DNA from: Zychaea mexicana
Lineage: Eukaryota; Mucoromycota; Mucoromycetes; Mucorales; Lichtheimiaceae
Reading direction: 5' to 3'
DNA: 37,732 nt
Assembly: GCF_025766255.1 (NCBI RefSeq)
Contig: NW_026516887.1
Coordinates: forward strand, 1 to 37,732
Made by a program: the position numbers and the translations under genes. The notes beneath the pieces were generated by a model, which saw only the letters and a program-made list of their open reading frames with translations, was not told the DNA's origin and ran no database searches. Positions 1-10,917 of the stretch are shown here, in pieces. Numbering within the stretch: the first letter of the stretch is position 1; every line of letters starts with the position of its first letter.

Positions 1-809
1 TACTCCTCCTTTTACTTTTGCTTCTTCTTGTTTACGCTTCCCTTTTCGATTTCACGCTGTCACTCTACTCGACTTATTCTTTCTTTTTTACATGTGCTAC
101 ATTCTTCCCTTTTCGTTCACTCTTATCATTTTCCCACCCATTCCCTTTTTGTTACCATGGTTCCCTTTGCGGACTAGACTATGATTATGGATTTTAAGCA
201 AATTTATAAATATTCGGAGTTTCAATTTGTGCATAATTAAAATTATTTTTAATATAAAAATTGAATTTTGTATTTATAAAAAAATAATAATTACAAAAAG
301 GTTAATAAATTTATTTTAATAATTCATTAGAAAAATAAATGGAGGGGAAAACAAATATTATGTATAATACTCTAGAATATTCATGGATTGTAGAGAAAAC
401 CCCATGGCCCGTTGATACGATTTCCATACTAATATTTATTAAAATAAATCGTACATATATTAATACTTGGTACGTTAGGCTTATCTTTATTTATCATACA
501 TAATTATAATTTGCACTGTGGCAAGCAGAATATCACTGGTACAATTCATTTTCGGTAGCGCTACCAATATAGGCAGAGTATTTCATTTTTTATGTGAAAT
601 ATAAAAAAATAAAAAAACAACAAAAAAAGGGAATATTACAATTTTCAACAAATTAATCTAATAGACAGTACTGGAGTACCATTATACCCCAAAAAAAAGA
701 AAGGATACATTGTATCCTTTTTTTTTCTAATACCATTTTGGTATTTAAATATATACTATTGTATATATTTTTTTATTATAATATATTTTATTTATTTTAT
801 TTATATTAT
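1..809. other. AT-rich flank without a recognisable gene
   Basis: Positions 1-180 are pyrimidine-rich and the rest is strongly AT-rich. Short open frames here are low-complexity (Phe/Ile/Tyr/Asn) and are not credible genes. The stretch directly downstream of the decayed transposase may be its 3' untranslated region and transposon end, but no matching terminal repeat was found at the other side. Confidence 0.6.
690..735. repeat. A-run/T-run palindrome
   Basis: A perfect inverted repeat (AAAGGATACA paired with TGTATCCTTT) is flanked by an A-run on one side and a T-run on the other, so a long hairpin is possible. It lies about 80 bp beyond the 3' end of the minus-strand transposase remnant. It could be a transposon terminus or a transcription-end structure; this is inference. 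Confidence 0.5.
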
Positions 810-1983
810 TTAAATATTTACACTAATAACTTTTTTAATAATTTTTTTTCTTTTACCATTATCAAACATATATTCATCTATCATTTCATCATTACTATTA
901 CTAATATTTTTTTCTATAGTTTCATCATTATCATTAATTTCAAGTTTTAAAAATTCTTCATGTAAATTTACTATTTTATTATAATTTTCATTTACTTCTC
1001 TTTCACTTGAAAATATAATATTTTGTTTGCTATTTTTGATGGAAATTCAAATCCATCACTATACCATAACCGATGATAGGGCTCTTGTTTTATATTATAT
1101 TTTTCTACCATTAAATTTATATTTTTTAATAAACATGCTACACGGAACTGTAATTTATAATATTTTATGTCTGAAATTTGTAATGCAGAATTATTATTTG
1201 AAAACCTTTTAAATTTAGATGCAAGTACAGAAAATTAGTTCTCTATTTCAGATCTAAAACTACCAAATTTTTTATTAAAATTTTTTCATTAATAGTTAAT
1301 TTTTTATCTTTTTCTTTTCTAATTGGATATTGAAAATTATAATTATTAAACTCATAACCAGATGTTAATGCATCTTCAGTGAAAGTATTTATAAATAAAT
1401 TATAACCACCATCAGTTCCTATACAGTCTACTTCATTTATTCTTTTATATAGTTTCATATTAAGAAACATTGTTCCATCATTACCCTTTGCACATTTTTG
1501 ACTTTTAGATGTAAATATTATCATTTGATTCATATCACATAAAATTTGTATTCTTATTCCTTTTCCTTTTAATTTATAAGAATATAAATTCTTTGAATTT
1601 TCATTAGGATGATAATACTTAATTTTCGAATCATGTCCATCTATAAATAAGGTTATATTTTTAAATCCAGTATGATTATTTATTTTTGCAGCTAATATTC
1701 TTATTTTTATATTTGAAAATATATTTTCTAAATCATATTTAACTTTTTTATTTATTCTTATATAATCTGTTATCTAAAATGCTTTATATAATCTATAAAA
1801 TGAAGAATATAGTATAAATTTTTCCATATCTGTACCATTTTCACCACATACAATATGATACAATAATGATAATCCTTTTTCAATTTCTTTATAAGGTGCT
1901 GGATATTCATTTACACTATATAATATAACTAGAAAATAAAAAACAGCAATATATCCAAGTTTATCTAATAATTCATTTTTCAT
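810..1983 (-). pseudogene. DDE_4 (IS5/PIF-type) transposase, main body, decayed
   Basis: This is the main body of a DDE endonuclease of the type expanded in Mucoromycota and Glomeromycotina. One minus-strand frame runs from 1983 to about 1243 with a single in-frame TAG at 1774-1776. It contains the first catalytic region (FIDGHDSKI, near 1655) and the second (IGTDGGYNLF, near 1410), followed by a NF.YPIRK block. At about 1285 a frameshift in an A-rich run moves the reading to another frame, where the typical FGSFRSEIEN block (third acidic residue) is found. A TAA follows at 1235-1237. After a further shift near 1000 the acidic, Lys-rich tail ends at a stop at 810-812. The N-terminus is missing here and lies at 10509-10657, because a mariner-like element was inserted. 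The breaks make it non-functional as it stands. Confidence 0.75.
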
Positions 1984-1989
1984 AATTTA

Positions 1990-2018
1990 TATGGTGCATA
2001 CTGTCTTAAACCATGAAT
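1990..2018. repeat. Left terminal inverted repeat of the mariner-like element
   Basis: Matches the reverse complement of 10478-10506 at 28 of 29 positions. The flanking TA is the presumed target duplication. Confidence 0.85.
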
Positions 2019-2132
2019 TGTCGAAAATTGAGATATTTTAAAGTGCCGCTGGATAATAGAATAACCGCTATAAAGGCATTGTCAGCCAATTCAAAAGTAG
2101 ACGTTTTGATATATTGATAGCAATGTGTAGAT

Positions 2133-3268
2133 TCAATCTTCTGTTCCAATTCTTCTATGAGAGCGATATCTACGTGTCGTAAACTTTTCAACTAGCTTAA
2201 GAGCTTCGCTTCCAGTTTTCATATCATTATATGCTTGGATATAGCGCCAGCAACGGTTGTAATAACGGCGAATTTCTGCAGGTGGTTCATCAGGTGGAGA
2301 TACCTGATCCAAGAAATCCTAGAGCCTTTTTTAAGAGCTGCAAACGAGTAGTCACACTCCTTTCTCGCAATTCGTTTCCCTGCACCCCAATACCTCTCAA
2401 TCCAATTAGTCTCACAATGATACTTAGGATAGAGGGCAAAGAGATGACCAGCTCTTTCGACAACTTCGTGCAATGCTGTCTTCTGGGAGACAAAGTCAGG
2501 TTGACCTTCGAGCATGTGGTAGGGACAGCAGGTACGATCTTGACTTAGTGGTTGCTCGCAGTTGGTTTTCCAATGCTTCTTTTTCGCTTCGAATTCTTTC
2601 CAACGGCCGAGTCCACGTTCTTCCAAGATGGTCTTGATGCCTTTCCTCGTCCAGATACGCCCTTCCTTGAACCCCTTCCTTGTCTTTTTTTGCTTGACTT
2701 CCAAGGTGTAAAAGTTTTGGATCACCTTTTCTCCATAGGTCTAGTGAATTTACCTGGCAAGATAACGCGCTCATCAATTGAGTTCAGCACTTTATCTTTT
2801 AGACCAAAGCGGCTCACCAATTTAGCGCTTGGTGCATACGCGCTGTGATTGCTTGATTGATCAAACAAAAATAAAGCCTGGCAGCCGGGGTGGAGCTTCT
2901 CGAACAACGGTATAGCATCTGCTTTGAGCTGGTTGACCATATCTTTTGACGTCCAGTAGCCTTCACGGTTGGCTCCCGCTTTGAACAGATGGCGAGATTT
3001 CCAACCTTTGATCCTCATAGTTCCGTGGCACGGGCATTGGAACTCGCTAACCATGATAGATCCACCTGGGCCCTTCTTTCGGATAGGGTTTTCATCTTCT
3101 TGTAACCACAAGCTTGTTTTGCAGTCGTTCGAATAAAAGGTAGATTCGTCATGCGTGACCATAACGATTTTCTTCTGACCCTCTGGCAGAACAGGTTGGT
3201 ACTCGACCAGAACGTTATCCTCGTCGTACGTCTCCATGAAGCGGCTGTAGTCTACCATTTGGGCGGCC
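2133..3268 (-). pseudogene. Mariner-like transposase, C-terminal two thirds (split, frameshifted)
   Basis: This is the catalytic part of a DDE transposase of the large fungal Tc1-like type. From the MULE insertion point downwards it reads MVDYSRFMETYDED, then the first catalytic region VTHDEST (Asp), then FLFDQSSNH (second Asp). After a one-base frameshift in an A-run at about 2728 it continues with the zinc-binding-like CCPYHML and NWIERYWG (Glu). A further frame change near 2300 leads to the typical C-terminus IRRYYNRCWRYIQAY and a stop at 2133-2135. Removing the MULE and one target copy joins this frame exactly to the N-terminal part at 8722-9701. The frameshifts and an upstream stop make it a pseudogene even without the MULE. 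Confidence 0.8.
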
Positions 3269-3277
3269 CACTCTTGT
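3269..3277. repeat. Target-site duplication of MULE copy 1, left
   Basis: CACTCTTGT, repeated exactly at 8722-8730. A 9-bp duplication is the usual length for Mutator-like elements. Confidence 0.9.
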
Positions 3278-4632
3278 CAAAATACTTATTCTGCCCCGAG
3301 TATAACTTGGGGCAGGCAGCCTCCCGCCCCCCCAAATTGCATATTTCAAAGTCAGTGGTGAATGCAGTCACCACAGCACTCAGTAAATTGAAAAAGGTAC
3401 AAGGCCGTTCTTCTATTTTTTAAGGCGTGGTTGAGCATACGTATCACATAAGAAGGCAAGTAAACTAAAAGGAATCAGTGCAGGAGGATCATTTATAATA
3501 AAATGGAGAGAGAATGAGGGGGGAAAGAAAACAGACAAATATGAGGGTGAATAGACTATTAGAATAATAGTATTTCAGCTTATGGCAGCTAACAACTTCT
3601 TTTATCTTTGGACATATGGTCTTCATCAAAAACCGTGCAACTTCATTTCCAACAGGCGCCATTGTAAAAACCATTCAGGTTATAGCTGATTCTGCTGCGT
3701 CAATATGATAGATGGAGGGAAGTACAAGTGAGATTGTTAATTTGCGGATCTGTGAGGAAATGAGTGAGCGTGTGTGTGTTTGTGTGTGACGCACTGCCAT
3801 AAAGAAAGCATCTTACTTTTTCTTCTCTTTTCTCTTCTTCAGACACACACGATGACTTAGGAATGGCACACTTGTCTCGCAATCGCATCCGTCAACAATG
3901 TAACGGCATCGTGCTTGCAAACACTGATCATACTAGGACTCACTAGAGCTATTGCCAGTTGACACGCGTTTAATATATAATCAGCACGTGTTTCTTCTCT
4001 TCGCCACTCACGCACACCATTGTCTAAAACATTCACAATGACCATTGGCCGAACTAGACAAAGCGCCCCTTAATTTAAACGCCAATGCTGAATGGACTTT
4101 GTCAAAGGTATGAGTTAGGACGAGTTGTGAGTATGTACTGGTGTAAGGTGACGGGTTTTTCTTATTATTGATAGTCTGCATAAGTGACTAATGTCGCCGC
4201 TCTTCTTCTGTATTATGTTGCCTCTTCTTATTTTACATGAGCTTCTTCTTGATTGCCTACCTGAAGTGATCGGTACTACTCTGGTGGTCAAGGTAAAAGC
4301 AGAGGAGAATAATGGATGCGTGTTGGAAGATGGTTATGGCTTTATTCTTAATGAATGGTGTGTACAAATGCTAATTAATCATTACCACTCCTCTTTTTTA
4401 TGCTGCTGTTTTTCTATACTATCTTTTCCAATCTATCACTATCGATAGGCATGTATTACGGCATCATACAACACACTATGGGATGCAATGGTAGGTTTGG
4501 ACAGAGCGGATACTTGGGAACCTTTCAACTATAATGTTCTGTAATGCATATTGTGTTATTACCGCTCTTATTATGGAGGCACCGAGAACATGCAGTGTAA
4601 GTCTATCATTCAAGTAACAGGATAGAAGGGAA
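3278..4632. repeat. MULE copy 1 left terminal inverted repeat (1,355 bp)
   Basis: Reverse complement of 7367-8721. The repeat ends where AAGCTT (left) and AAAACA (right partner) diverge. It holds open frames of 61-85 codons (for example around 4191-4448 and 3489-3674), which are present in all four repeat copies. No protein family is recognised in them, and multi-exon genes within the repeat cannot be excluded. Confidence 0.9.
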
Positions 4633-4770
4633 GCTTGTTGGATCTTTCGTTCATGCACTGTTATTGTAAGTACAAATAGAAGTTGCGGTTTTTGATATTT
4701 TATAATTCTTACTGATAATGTATAATGATATGTGTATAGAAATAAAAATGAAATGAAAAGAGAAGGTTGC

Positions 4771-7081
4771 TTAAGGATTGTTCTGGCGACGGAAGTTGGA
4801 ATTTGGTGGGATGGAAAGGGCATTGATCAAATGGTTATGGGTTTCGAAAGCATCCATTGTTTGGTTGTTGATATGGGCTATCAAGTCATTGATTCTGTCA
4901 CATTGCCCGTTTCGAACGATTGACTTGCCAACAAGACGTCTAGTTGCGGCAATTTGTTGAAATTGCTTGGTAATAGCATCCTCAAGTCTATCCATTTGCG
5001 TTGGTTCATGCAATTCTTGTGACAGTTGGGCATGTGATGTTGATGCAATGGCTTGTTCTAACCAAAGTTGATGGTTTGTCATTGAAGGGCGTACAGTGAC
5101 AGTTCGAACGTGCTGCTCAACCAAAAACATATGCTTACAAGGAAACAATGATCTGGTGAATTTTAAACATGTACAAGAGATAAGTTGGCCATTGTGTGAT
5201 GTGATCTATTTGAATACACGTGTGTAAAGGTAAGTGAGAAAGACTAGCTGATATGTACGTTAGGAGGACACATAGAGTATCAACTTACGTTGTAGATGAT
5301 GTTGCTGTTGACAAACGAAACACATGTGTATTCAGTCGTGGATCGCACCTGCACTTTCAGTGGTAATATTGCACGGTTCACCATTTCTGCCTTCTTTTCT
5401 TCTTTACGTAGAGCGTGTTCATGTGCGCCCATCCGTCCAACATTTGCAACCAGTCGTTTGATCTCACCAAGGACATCAGATGCAACTTCAGAAGACAGAA
5501 CCTCAAGAAGGACATCAAGACGATGTAAGCGTTTGCGTTTCAAGTATTCGGTCTTTAACTGGTTGTGCCAACTTTCCACGTAGTTATTGGTCTCCATGTT
5601 GGTGTAGATTGCTGGTTGATAACATGCAGCCCAACGCTGGTACCCGTTGCCACCCAAGCTGTTAACCCATTCACGTATAAAGTAAGTATGGAAAGCCGCT
5701 TGTGTTCTTTCCATCTCGGCAAGAAATTCTTCGAACATTGGCAAGAATACGACGTGGTCCTTTTCATACATCAGGGCATGCAAACGACCACGAACATATG
5801 CCCTTGCTTGCACTGCTGTACGGCCACGCATTCCCACAACCTTGGATTGGACGTTTTTCATCCAGGCGCGCATAACATGCCAAAGGCAATGTTGGATCGA
5901 ACAATCTTCCCAAACGGATGTAATGGCGTTGTCTTCTGAAAAATCGCGATCAATGGTGAAGCGGTGCGGATCAAGGCCAAGTGATGCAAGGGAACGGAAC
6001 CAAGAAATTAGTGGACTCGATGATTTGTCAGTCGTCAGCATGTAGGACACTGGGACACCACGACCAGCAATAGGATGGCGCACGACCATTGTATATAGGA
6101 CCGCTTCGGCATATTGACAAACATCATGGGTGGCATCCAGTGAGATAAACTTGCCGGCAGAACCAAGCAAAAGCTCTTTCTGCCAAGGGGCAGCAAACCC
6201 AAAGGCAAAGTACTCTGAAGTAAGAAGAGGGGCAGCGTTTGTGTTGCTGTTATCATTGCCAATCCATACATGATAGCCTTGCGATTGAAAATCATCCAGC
6301 CATGCCTTGACAGAAGCAAAGTCATTTTCTGCTTTCGAACACAACTCCTGCCGATATCTGTAATAAACATTATAGACATCGACAGTGTTGATGTATGCTG
6401 CTCGACTAGTGCTTGGCATTGCTTGGTATTCACGCTGTAGGTACATTCTGACATCACGAGCATTGTACCCTTTACGCAACTCCTCCAGGATTCGGTCATT
6501 AACCTCTGGTGTATTACGGAGGTACTGAACATCCTCAATGCTGCCAGGAGTATGGCCAATATGGCCTCCATTATAGTCAAAGCAAACGTTATCTGGATCA
6601 TCAGCATAACAGGTCACTTTAAGCTTGGCTGTACAGCCAACTTGTTTGGACTTCTTCTGCACAGGGCGACGTTGGACACCGTCTTCATCATAATCTTCGT
6701 TCTCCATTTGGTTGGTGCTTGATCCAATAGTAGCTCGATGGCATCGATAACGGATTGTCCAAAGTTTTGTCACTTTACGCTGCCTTTTTGGTTCAGGTAC
6801 ATCTATTCTCGCTATATCAGCATTGCTCTACAAATGCCATTGTATCTTGATATATATTTACCTTCGCCTGCTGCCGCTGCTCTCTTCTGTTTCTTTTCCT
6901 CCTCATCTTGATGAGACCACTTGTCTTTATAGACCCAGCATTCACCAGTTTCTTGTGGCTGCTGCTGCATGCGTTGCTTCCACTCAAGGCAAGGAACTTT
7001 CTGTGGGCGAGACTCGATAAGGTTGGCCGAGATCACAATAGGGGACGCAGTTGCAATAGAGGTTGTTTGAATGTTGCTCAT
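4771..7081 (-). CDS. MULE transposase with SWIM zinc finger, copy 1 (3 exons)
   Basis: Cut-and-paste transposase of the Mutator superfamily, expected to act in the nucleus on the element's long inverted repeats. Proposed exons on the minus strand are 7081-6862, 6811-5289 and 5205-4771, giving 725 aa. Introns of 50 bp and 83 bp have GT...AG borders, the second with a strong GTAAGT donor. The start is the first ATG in frame (MSNIQTT). Order: FAR1-like Cys/His DNA-binding region (residues about 60-150), DDE core with SLDATHD (D299), TIDRDFSE (D361) and NNYVESWH (E486), then CTC...CKH (C592, C594, C604, H606), a SWIM finger formed only after the second intron is removed. No stop or frameshift was seen. 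The protein is identical to that of copy 2. Exon borders are inferred from sequence and need transcript support. Confidence 0.88.
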
Positions 7082-7366
7082 TTCAAAGATTTCAAAGTTT
7101 TGGGAGATAATGAAGTTGCGAGATTGGGAATCAGGAACAAGAGACTTGCACAACTTTGTCCTTGTGCTTATTTTAATTAGCTGACATAAGCAATTATGAG
7201 CCACAATACGAAGTATTCGTTAAAAACTGTACATTTCCTTGATGAATGTTTTCCTGCTTCAATTCCTTTTATTCAGAGCTTTAAGGTACAGAGTCCACTG
7301 GCTTTATTATGATTTGTTGCTTTGCTTATAAATGCTGAATCTTATATAAAAGTATTGTCTTTTGTT
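7082..7366 (-). promoter_or_regulatory. Presumed 5' region of MULE transposase, copy 1
   Basis: Non-coding unique DNA between the first exon and the right inverted repeat. The transposase promoter should lie here or in the adjacent repeat. No clear core promoter was identified. Confidence 0.35.
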
Positions 7367-8721
7367 TTCCCTTCTATCCTGTTACTTGAATGATAGACTT
7401 ACACTGCATGTTCTCGGTGCCTCCATAATAAGAGCGGTAATAACACAATATGCATTACAGAACATTATAGTTGAAAGGTTCCCAAGTATCCGCTCTGTCC
7501 AAACCTACCATTGCATCCCATAGTGTGTTGTATGATGCCGTAATACATGCCTATCGATAGTGATAGATTGGAAAAGATAGTATAGAAAAACAGCAGCATA
7601 AAAAAGAGGAGTGGTAATGATTAATTAGCATTTGTACACACCATTCATTAAGAATAAAGCCATAACCATCTTCCAACACGCATCCATTATTCTCCTCTGC
7701 TTTTACCTTGACCACCAGAGTAGTACCGATCACTTCAGGTAGGCAATCAAGAAGAAGCTCATGTAAAATAAGAAGAGGCAACATAATACAGAAGAAGAGC
7801 GGCGACATTAGTCACTTATGCAGACTATCAATAATAAGAAAAACCCGTCACCTTACACCAGTACATACTCACAACTCGTCCTAACTCATACCTTTGACAA
7901 AGTCCATTCAGCATTGGCGTTTAAATTAAGGGGCGCTTTGTCTAGTTCGGCCAATGGTCATTGTGAATGTTTTAGACAATGGTGTGCGTGAGTGGCGAAG
8001 AGAAGAAACACGTGCTGATTATATATTAAACGCGTGTCAACTGGCAATAGCTCTAGTGAGTCCTAGTATGATCAGTGTTTGCAAGCACGATGCCGTTACA
8101 TTGTTGACGGATGCGATTGCGAGACAAGTGTGCCATTCCTAAGTCATCGTGTGTGTCTGAAGAAGAGAAAAGAGAAGAAAAAGTAAGATGCTTTCTTTAT
8201 GGCAGTGCGTCACACACAAACACACACACGCTCACTCATTTCCTCACAGATCCGCAAATTAACAATCTCACTTGTACTTCCCTCCATCTATCATATTGAC
8301 GCAGCAGAATCAGCTATAACCTGAATGGTTTTTACAATGGCGCCTGTTGGAAATGAAGTTGCACGGTTTTTGATGAAGACCATATGTCCAAAGATAAAAG
8401 AAGTTGTTAGCTGCCATAAGCTGAAATACTATTATTCTAATAGTCTATTCACCCTCATATTTGTCTGTTTTCTTTCCCCCCTCATTCTCTCTCCATTTTA
8501 TTATAAATGATCCTCCTGCACTGATTCCTTTTAGTTTACTTGCCTTCTTATGTGATACGTATGCTCAACCACGCCTTAAAAAATAGAAGAACGGCCTTGT
8601 ACCTTTTTCAATTTACTGAGTGCTGTGGTGACTGCATTCACCACTGACTTTGAAATATGCAATTTGGGGGGGCGGGAGGCTGCCTGCCCCAAGTTATACT
8701 CGGGGCAGAATAAGTATTTTG
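7367..8721. repeat. MULE copy 1 right terminal inverted repeat (1,355 bp)
   Basis: Reverse complement of 3278-4632. It contains the same small open frames in the opposite orientation (for example 7954-8142 and 8325-8510). Confidence 0.9.
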
Positions 8722-8730
8722 CACTCTTGT
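8722..8730. repeat. Target-site duplication of MULE copy 1, right
   Basis: CACTCTTGT, identical to 3269-3277. Confidence 0.9.
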
Positions 8731-9701
8731 TCGTATTTTACGACATCTTCACGTTCATGGCCGTCGTAGTATATGTTTTTTTGGTTGGGCCGATACTTGT
8801 AGCCCCATTCGATCAAATAATTGCGAAGTACAGAAGCTGAGATGTGTCCGGGAAGACCAAGGGCGTCCATGATGGCAATTTCGTTGACGAACTTTAGCAT
8901 TTCTGGAATGCTTCGCTTCTCTGGCTTGGTGTTTGTCAACCACTGTTGCGCTGCTGCTTTGACATCTTCATCGCTTAAAAGGGAAAGGCGTTTGATGTGT
9001 TTGCCTTGCTGGTGTACTGAGTTTAAACCATATAGTATATATTCCTTGGCATAGGTCTTGATCGCTTCAGCGCGGTAAAACCTGGATGGTGTTATCCACG
9101 CGATTTCAGCTGCTGCCTTGGAAGTTTCCATCACTCCTTTGCCCTTGAGCAGCTCGCGAAAATACGCATGAGCGCCGATGTGTTCTTGTAGCTCGTAGTC
9201 GCTCATGTTTCGCTCCTTGTCATTTTTCGAGTTCATTTGAGGCTGGACAATTGGGGTCAGTTTCAAGAATGCTTCTTCGACAGTCAGCACTGGCACAAAG
9301 TCCTCCGAAACAACCTCTACTTCATCAGCGCTATGAAAGAAGGAAGTAATCTCGTGGTTCCCTTTCTTCTTTTCCGATGCTTTCTGTAGCTGGTAGTATT
9401 TTGTGGTTCTGCTATGTACCCAATATTTGCCATGGGACTTGGAATCTCCTTTATTATCCCACATAATAGGAAACTTTTAGCTTGTTGTGGTCGCTGTCGT
9501 CGTTGTCGTTGTGGTTTCTGTTGCTTCTTCGAATGCAGTGAGAATCTCGAAGTCGTTTGGTTCTTGTTCGGTCGCGTCAGATGAAGTCCGGATCTCGACA
9601 ATCGGCGATTCTTCTAGTCTTGCGACTTTTTGAAATCGTCCGTTTTTTGAGCTTTGAAGCTGTTCTAAGGCGCGTTTTTGTTTGTTGGATCTGGGAGCCA
9701 T
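8722..9701 (-). pseudogene. Mariner-like transposase, N-terminal part (split, one stop)
   Basis: N-terminal segment of the transposase whose catalytic part is at 2133-3268. The likely start is MAPRSNKQKR at 9701; an in-frame ATG 45 nt upstream (9746) is also possible. A Thr-rich stretch ends at an in-frame TAA (9477-9479). The same frame then continues with KFPIMWDNKGDSK and a helical DNA-binding region (SDEDVKAAAQQWL..., about 8900-9000), typical of the helix-turn-helix part of large fungal Tc1-like transposases. It ends VVKYEQE at the MULE junction, and codon TG|G is completed at 3268. The TAA probably replaced a Gln codon (CAA), which is inference. Confidence 0.75.
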
Positions 9702-9779
9702 TTTCGGGTTCTGTGATGATAGAGCTTTGATAATAATAAGAGACAAGATTAAATATCTTTGAGATGATGTTATAATCCA

Positions 9780-10477
9780 ACAAAAGATAAAGCTTTTTTA
9801 TCTTCTAGCTATTAAGACGACGATATCAATTCATCCGACTAGTGGATAAACTATGTGATAGAGGAAGGATCAAGGACGTATCAGAACTTCTCTTGAAGTC
9901 GCTATGATATTCGGGCACATCTTTGAAACCGGCATTAGCTGATGTAATTGCCGAGGTACCTGTTGATAGGTTCATTGTCCTGTTCACGTAAGGTCAATCA
10001 TCCGAATGAGAGGTTTTACTCAATAGTGTTTAGCCGAGATGCTGTAGTATTCATATATGTGTGCTATAATGTTTAACCGAATATCTTATTGTTGATATTT
10101 TAAGCAGTGTGTGAATGTGGTTCGTCACAGGCGTGCTTTTGGAAAAAATGGGTAAGAAGAGCAGTAACGCACTCATATTACTGGTTAAGCCAGCTATTTG
10201 TGAGTAACCTTGGGTCATCTATGGTTACACACTGCCAAAAACATTTCTTCCCCTTGCCCAGCCGACTGTCGAAATCCTCCACCTACTTAATAGCTTTTCA
10301 TATTCTGACAAAACTTCAAAGGCTATCAGAGCAATGAGAAATGCTTCTCTCAAAAAACAAAAACGTACAATGTGTTAAGAATACCTTTATAAACATGTTC
10401 TACGTCGCAAAATATCGATAATTTCATTTCAGACAGCCCTGATAGGATTCCTTTTTTTCATATCGGTGATCGAATTT
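9780..10477. other. Non-coding 5' portion of the mariner-like element
   Basis: Unique DNA between the transposase start and the right terminal repeat. A short plus-strand open frame (10107-10337) has no recognisable similarity. The stretch probably contains the transposase promoter, but no element is identifiable. Confidence 0.5.
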
Positions 10478-10506
10478 ATTCATAGTTTAAGACAGTATGC
10501 ACCATA
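10478..10506. repeat. Right terminal inverted repeat of the mariner-like element
   Basis: Inverted copy of 1990-2018 with one mismatch, followed by the TA target duplication. Confidence 0.85.
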
Positions 10507-10508
10507 TA

Positions 10509-10657
10509 GTATTATTTTTAAAATTTTTAATCTCAGTTCTATGATTATATTTATTTAATATTTCAGGCTATGATTTATTTGAAAAATCCCATTTATTAGC
10601 AATTAATTTTTCTATTTCATTTTTTAATGTATCATTTAATGGGTTATCAATATCCAT
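10509..10657 (-). pseudogene. DDE_4 transposase, displaced N-terminal piece
   Basis: Minus-strand frame starting at ATG 10657-10655 (MDIDNPLNDTLKNE), with a TAG at 10568-10570 (codon 30), then PEILNKYNHRTEIKNF up to the mariner insertion point. It has the same strand, AT-rich codon use and position expected for the missing N-terminus of the DDE_4 transposase at 810-1983. Joining across the 8.5-kb insertion is inferred from the TA target duplication and from both halves ending exactly at the element's borders. Confidence 0.6.
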
Positions 10658-10917
10658 TTTTTATTTATATAATAAAAATTTATTTTTATACTTATTTAAA
10701 TGTTAAATATATTATTAATTATTAAAAACTTTTATAAATTTTTATATATTATTGAAGCTAATAATATATGAACTAGTGTCCTTTTCGTCACTCTTCCAAA
10801 GAGTTTGTCATTGTCATTTTGCTTTCCCCTGCTTAAACATGTCTGACATAGATTTATACTGATCCCACTACTTAAAGGGGCCAAAGATTCAACCTCAAAA
10901 TCCACCTAGTCTACATA
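10658..10917. other. AT-rich spacer
   Basis: Upstream of the displaced N-terminal piece. No gene or terminal repeat of the DDE_4 element was recognised. Confidence 0.5.

Larger units (their letters stand above)
3278..8721 (-). mobile_element. Mutator-like element, copy 1 (5,444 bp)
   Basis: Complete autonomous MULE with termini CAAAATACTTATTCTGCCCC and their inverted counterpart, flanked by a perfect 9-bp target duplication. Terminal inverted repeats are 1,355 bp each and the internal part is 2,734 bp. The only recognisable gene is a three-exon transposase on the minus strand. An inverted second copy of exactly the same length is at 12300-17743. It is inserted in the transposase of the mariner-like element. 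Confidence 0.95.
1990..10506 (-). mobile_element. Tc1/mariner-like transposon (carries a MULE insertion)
   Basis: The element is bounded by 29-bp inverted repeats that differ at one base and begin TATGGTGCATACTG. It is flanked by TA on both sides (1988-1989 and 10507-10508), the target duplication of the Tc1/mariner superfamily. Without the 5,453 bp contributed by the MULE and its duplicated target, the element is about 3.06 kb. Its transposase is on the minus strand. It was inserted into the coding region of a DDE_4 transposase, whose two halves abut its ends in the same orientation. Confidence 0.8.

Noticed and set aside
738..950. 70-codon open frame in AT-rich DNA
   Set aside because: Low-complexity composition and antisense to the tail of the decayed DDE_4 transposase; no domain-like features.
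2231..2548. 105-codon plus-strand frame
   Set aside because: Antisense to the mariner-like transposase C-terminus; shadow frame.
6035..6607. 190-codon minus-strand frame (and its twin at 14414-14986)
   Set aside because: Overlaps the MULE transposase exon in another frame; no family features and identical only because the element is duplicated.
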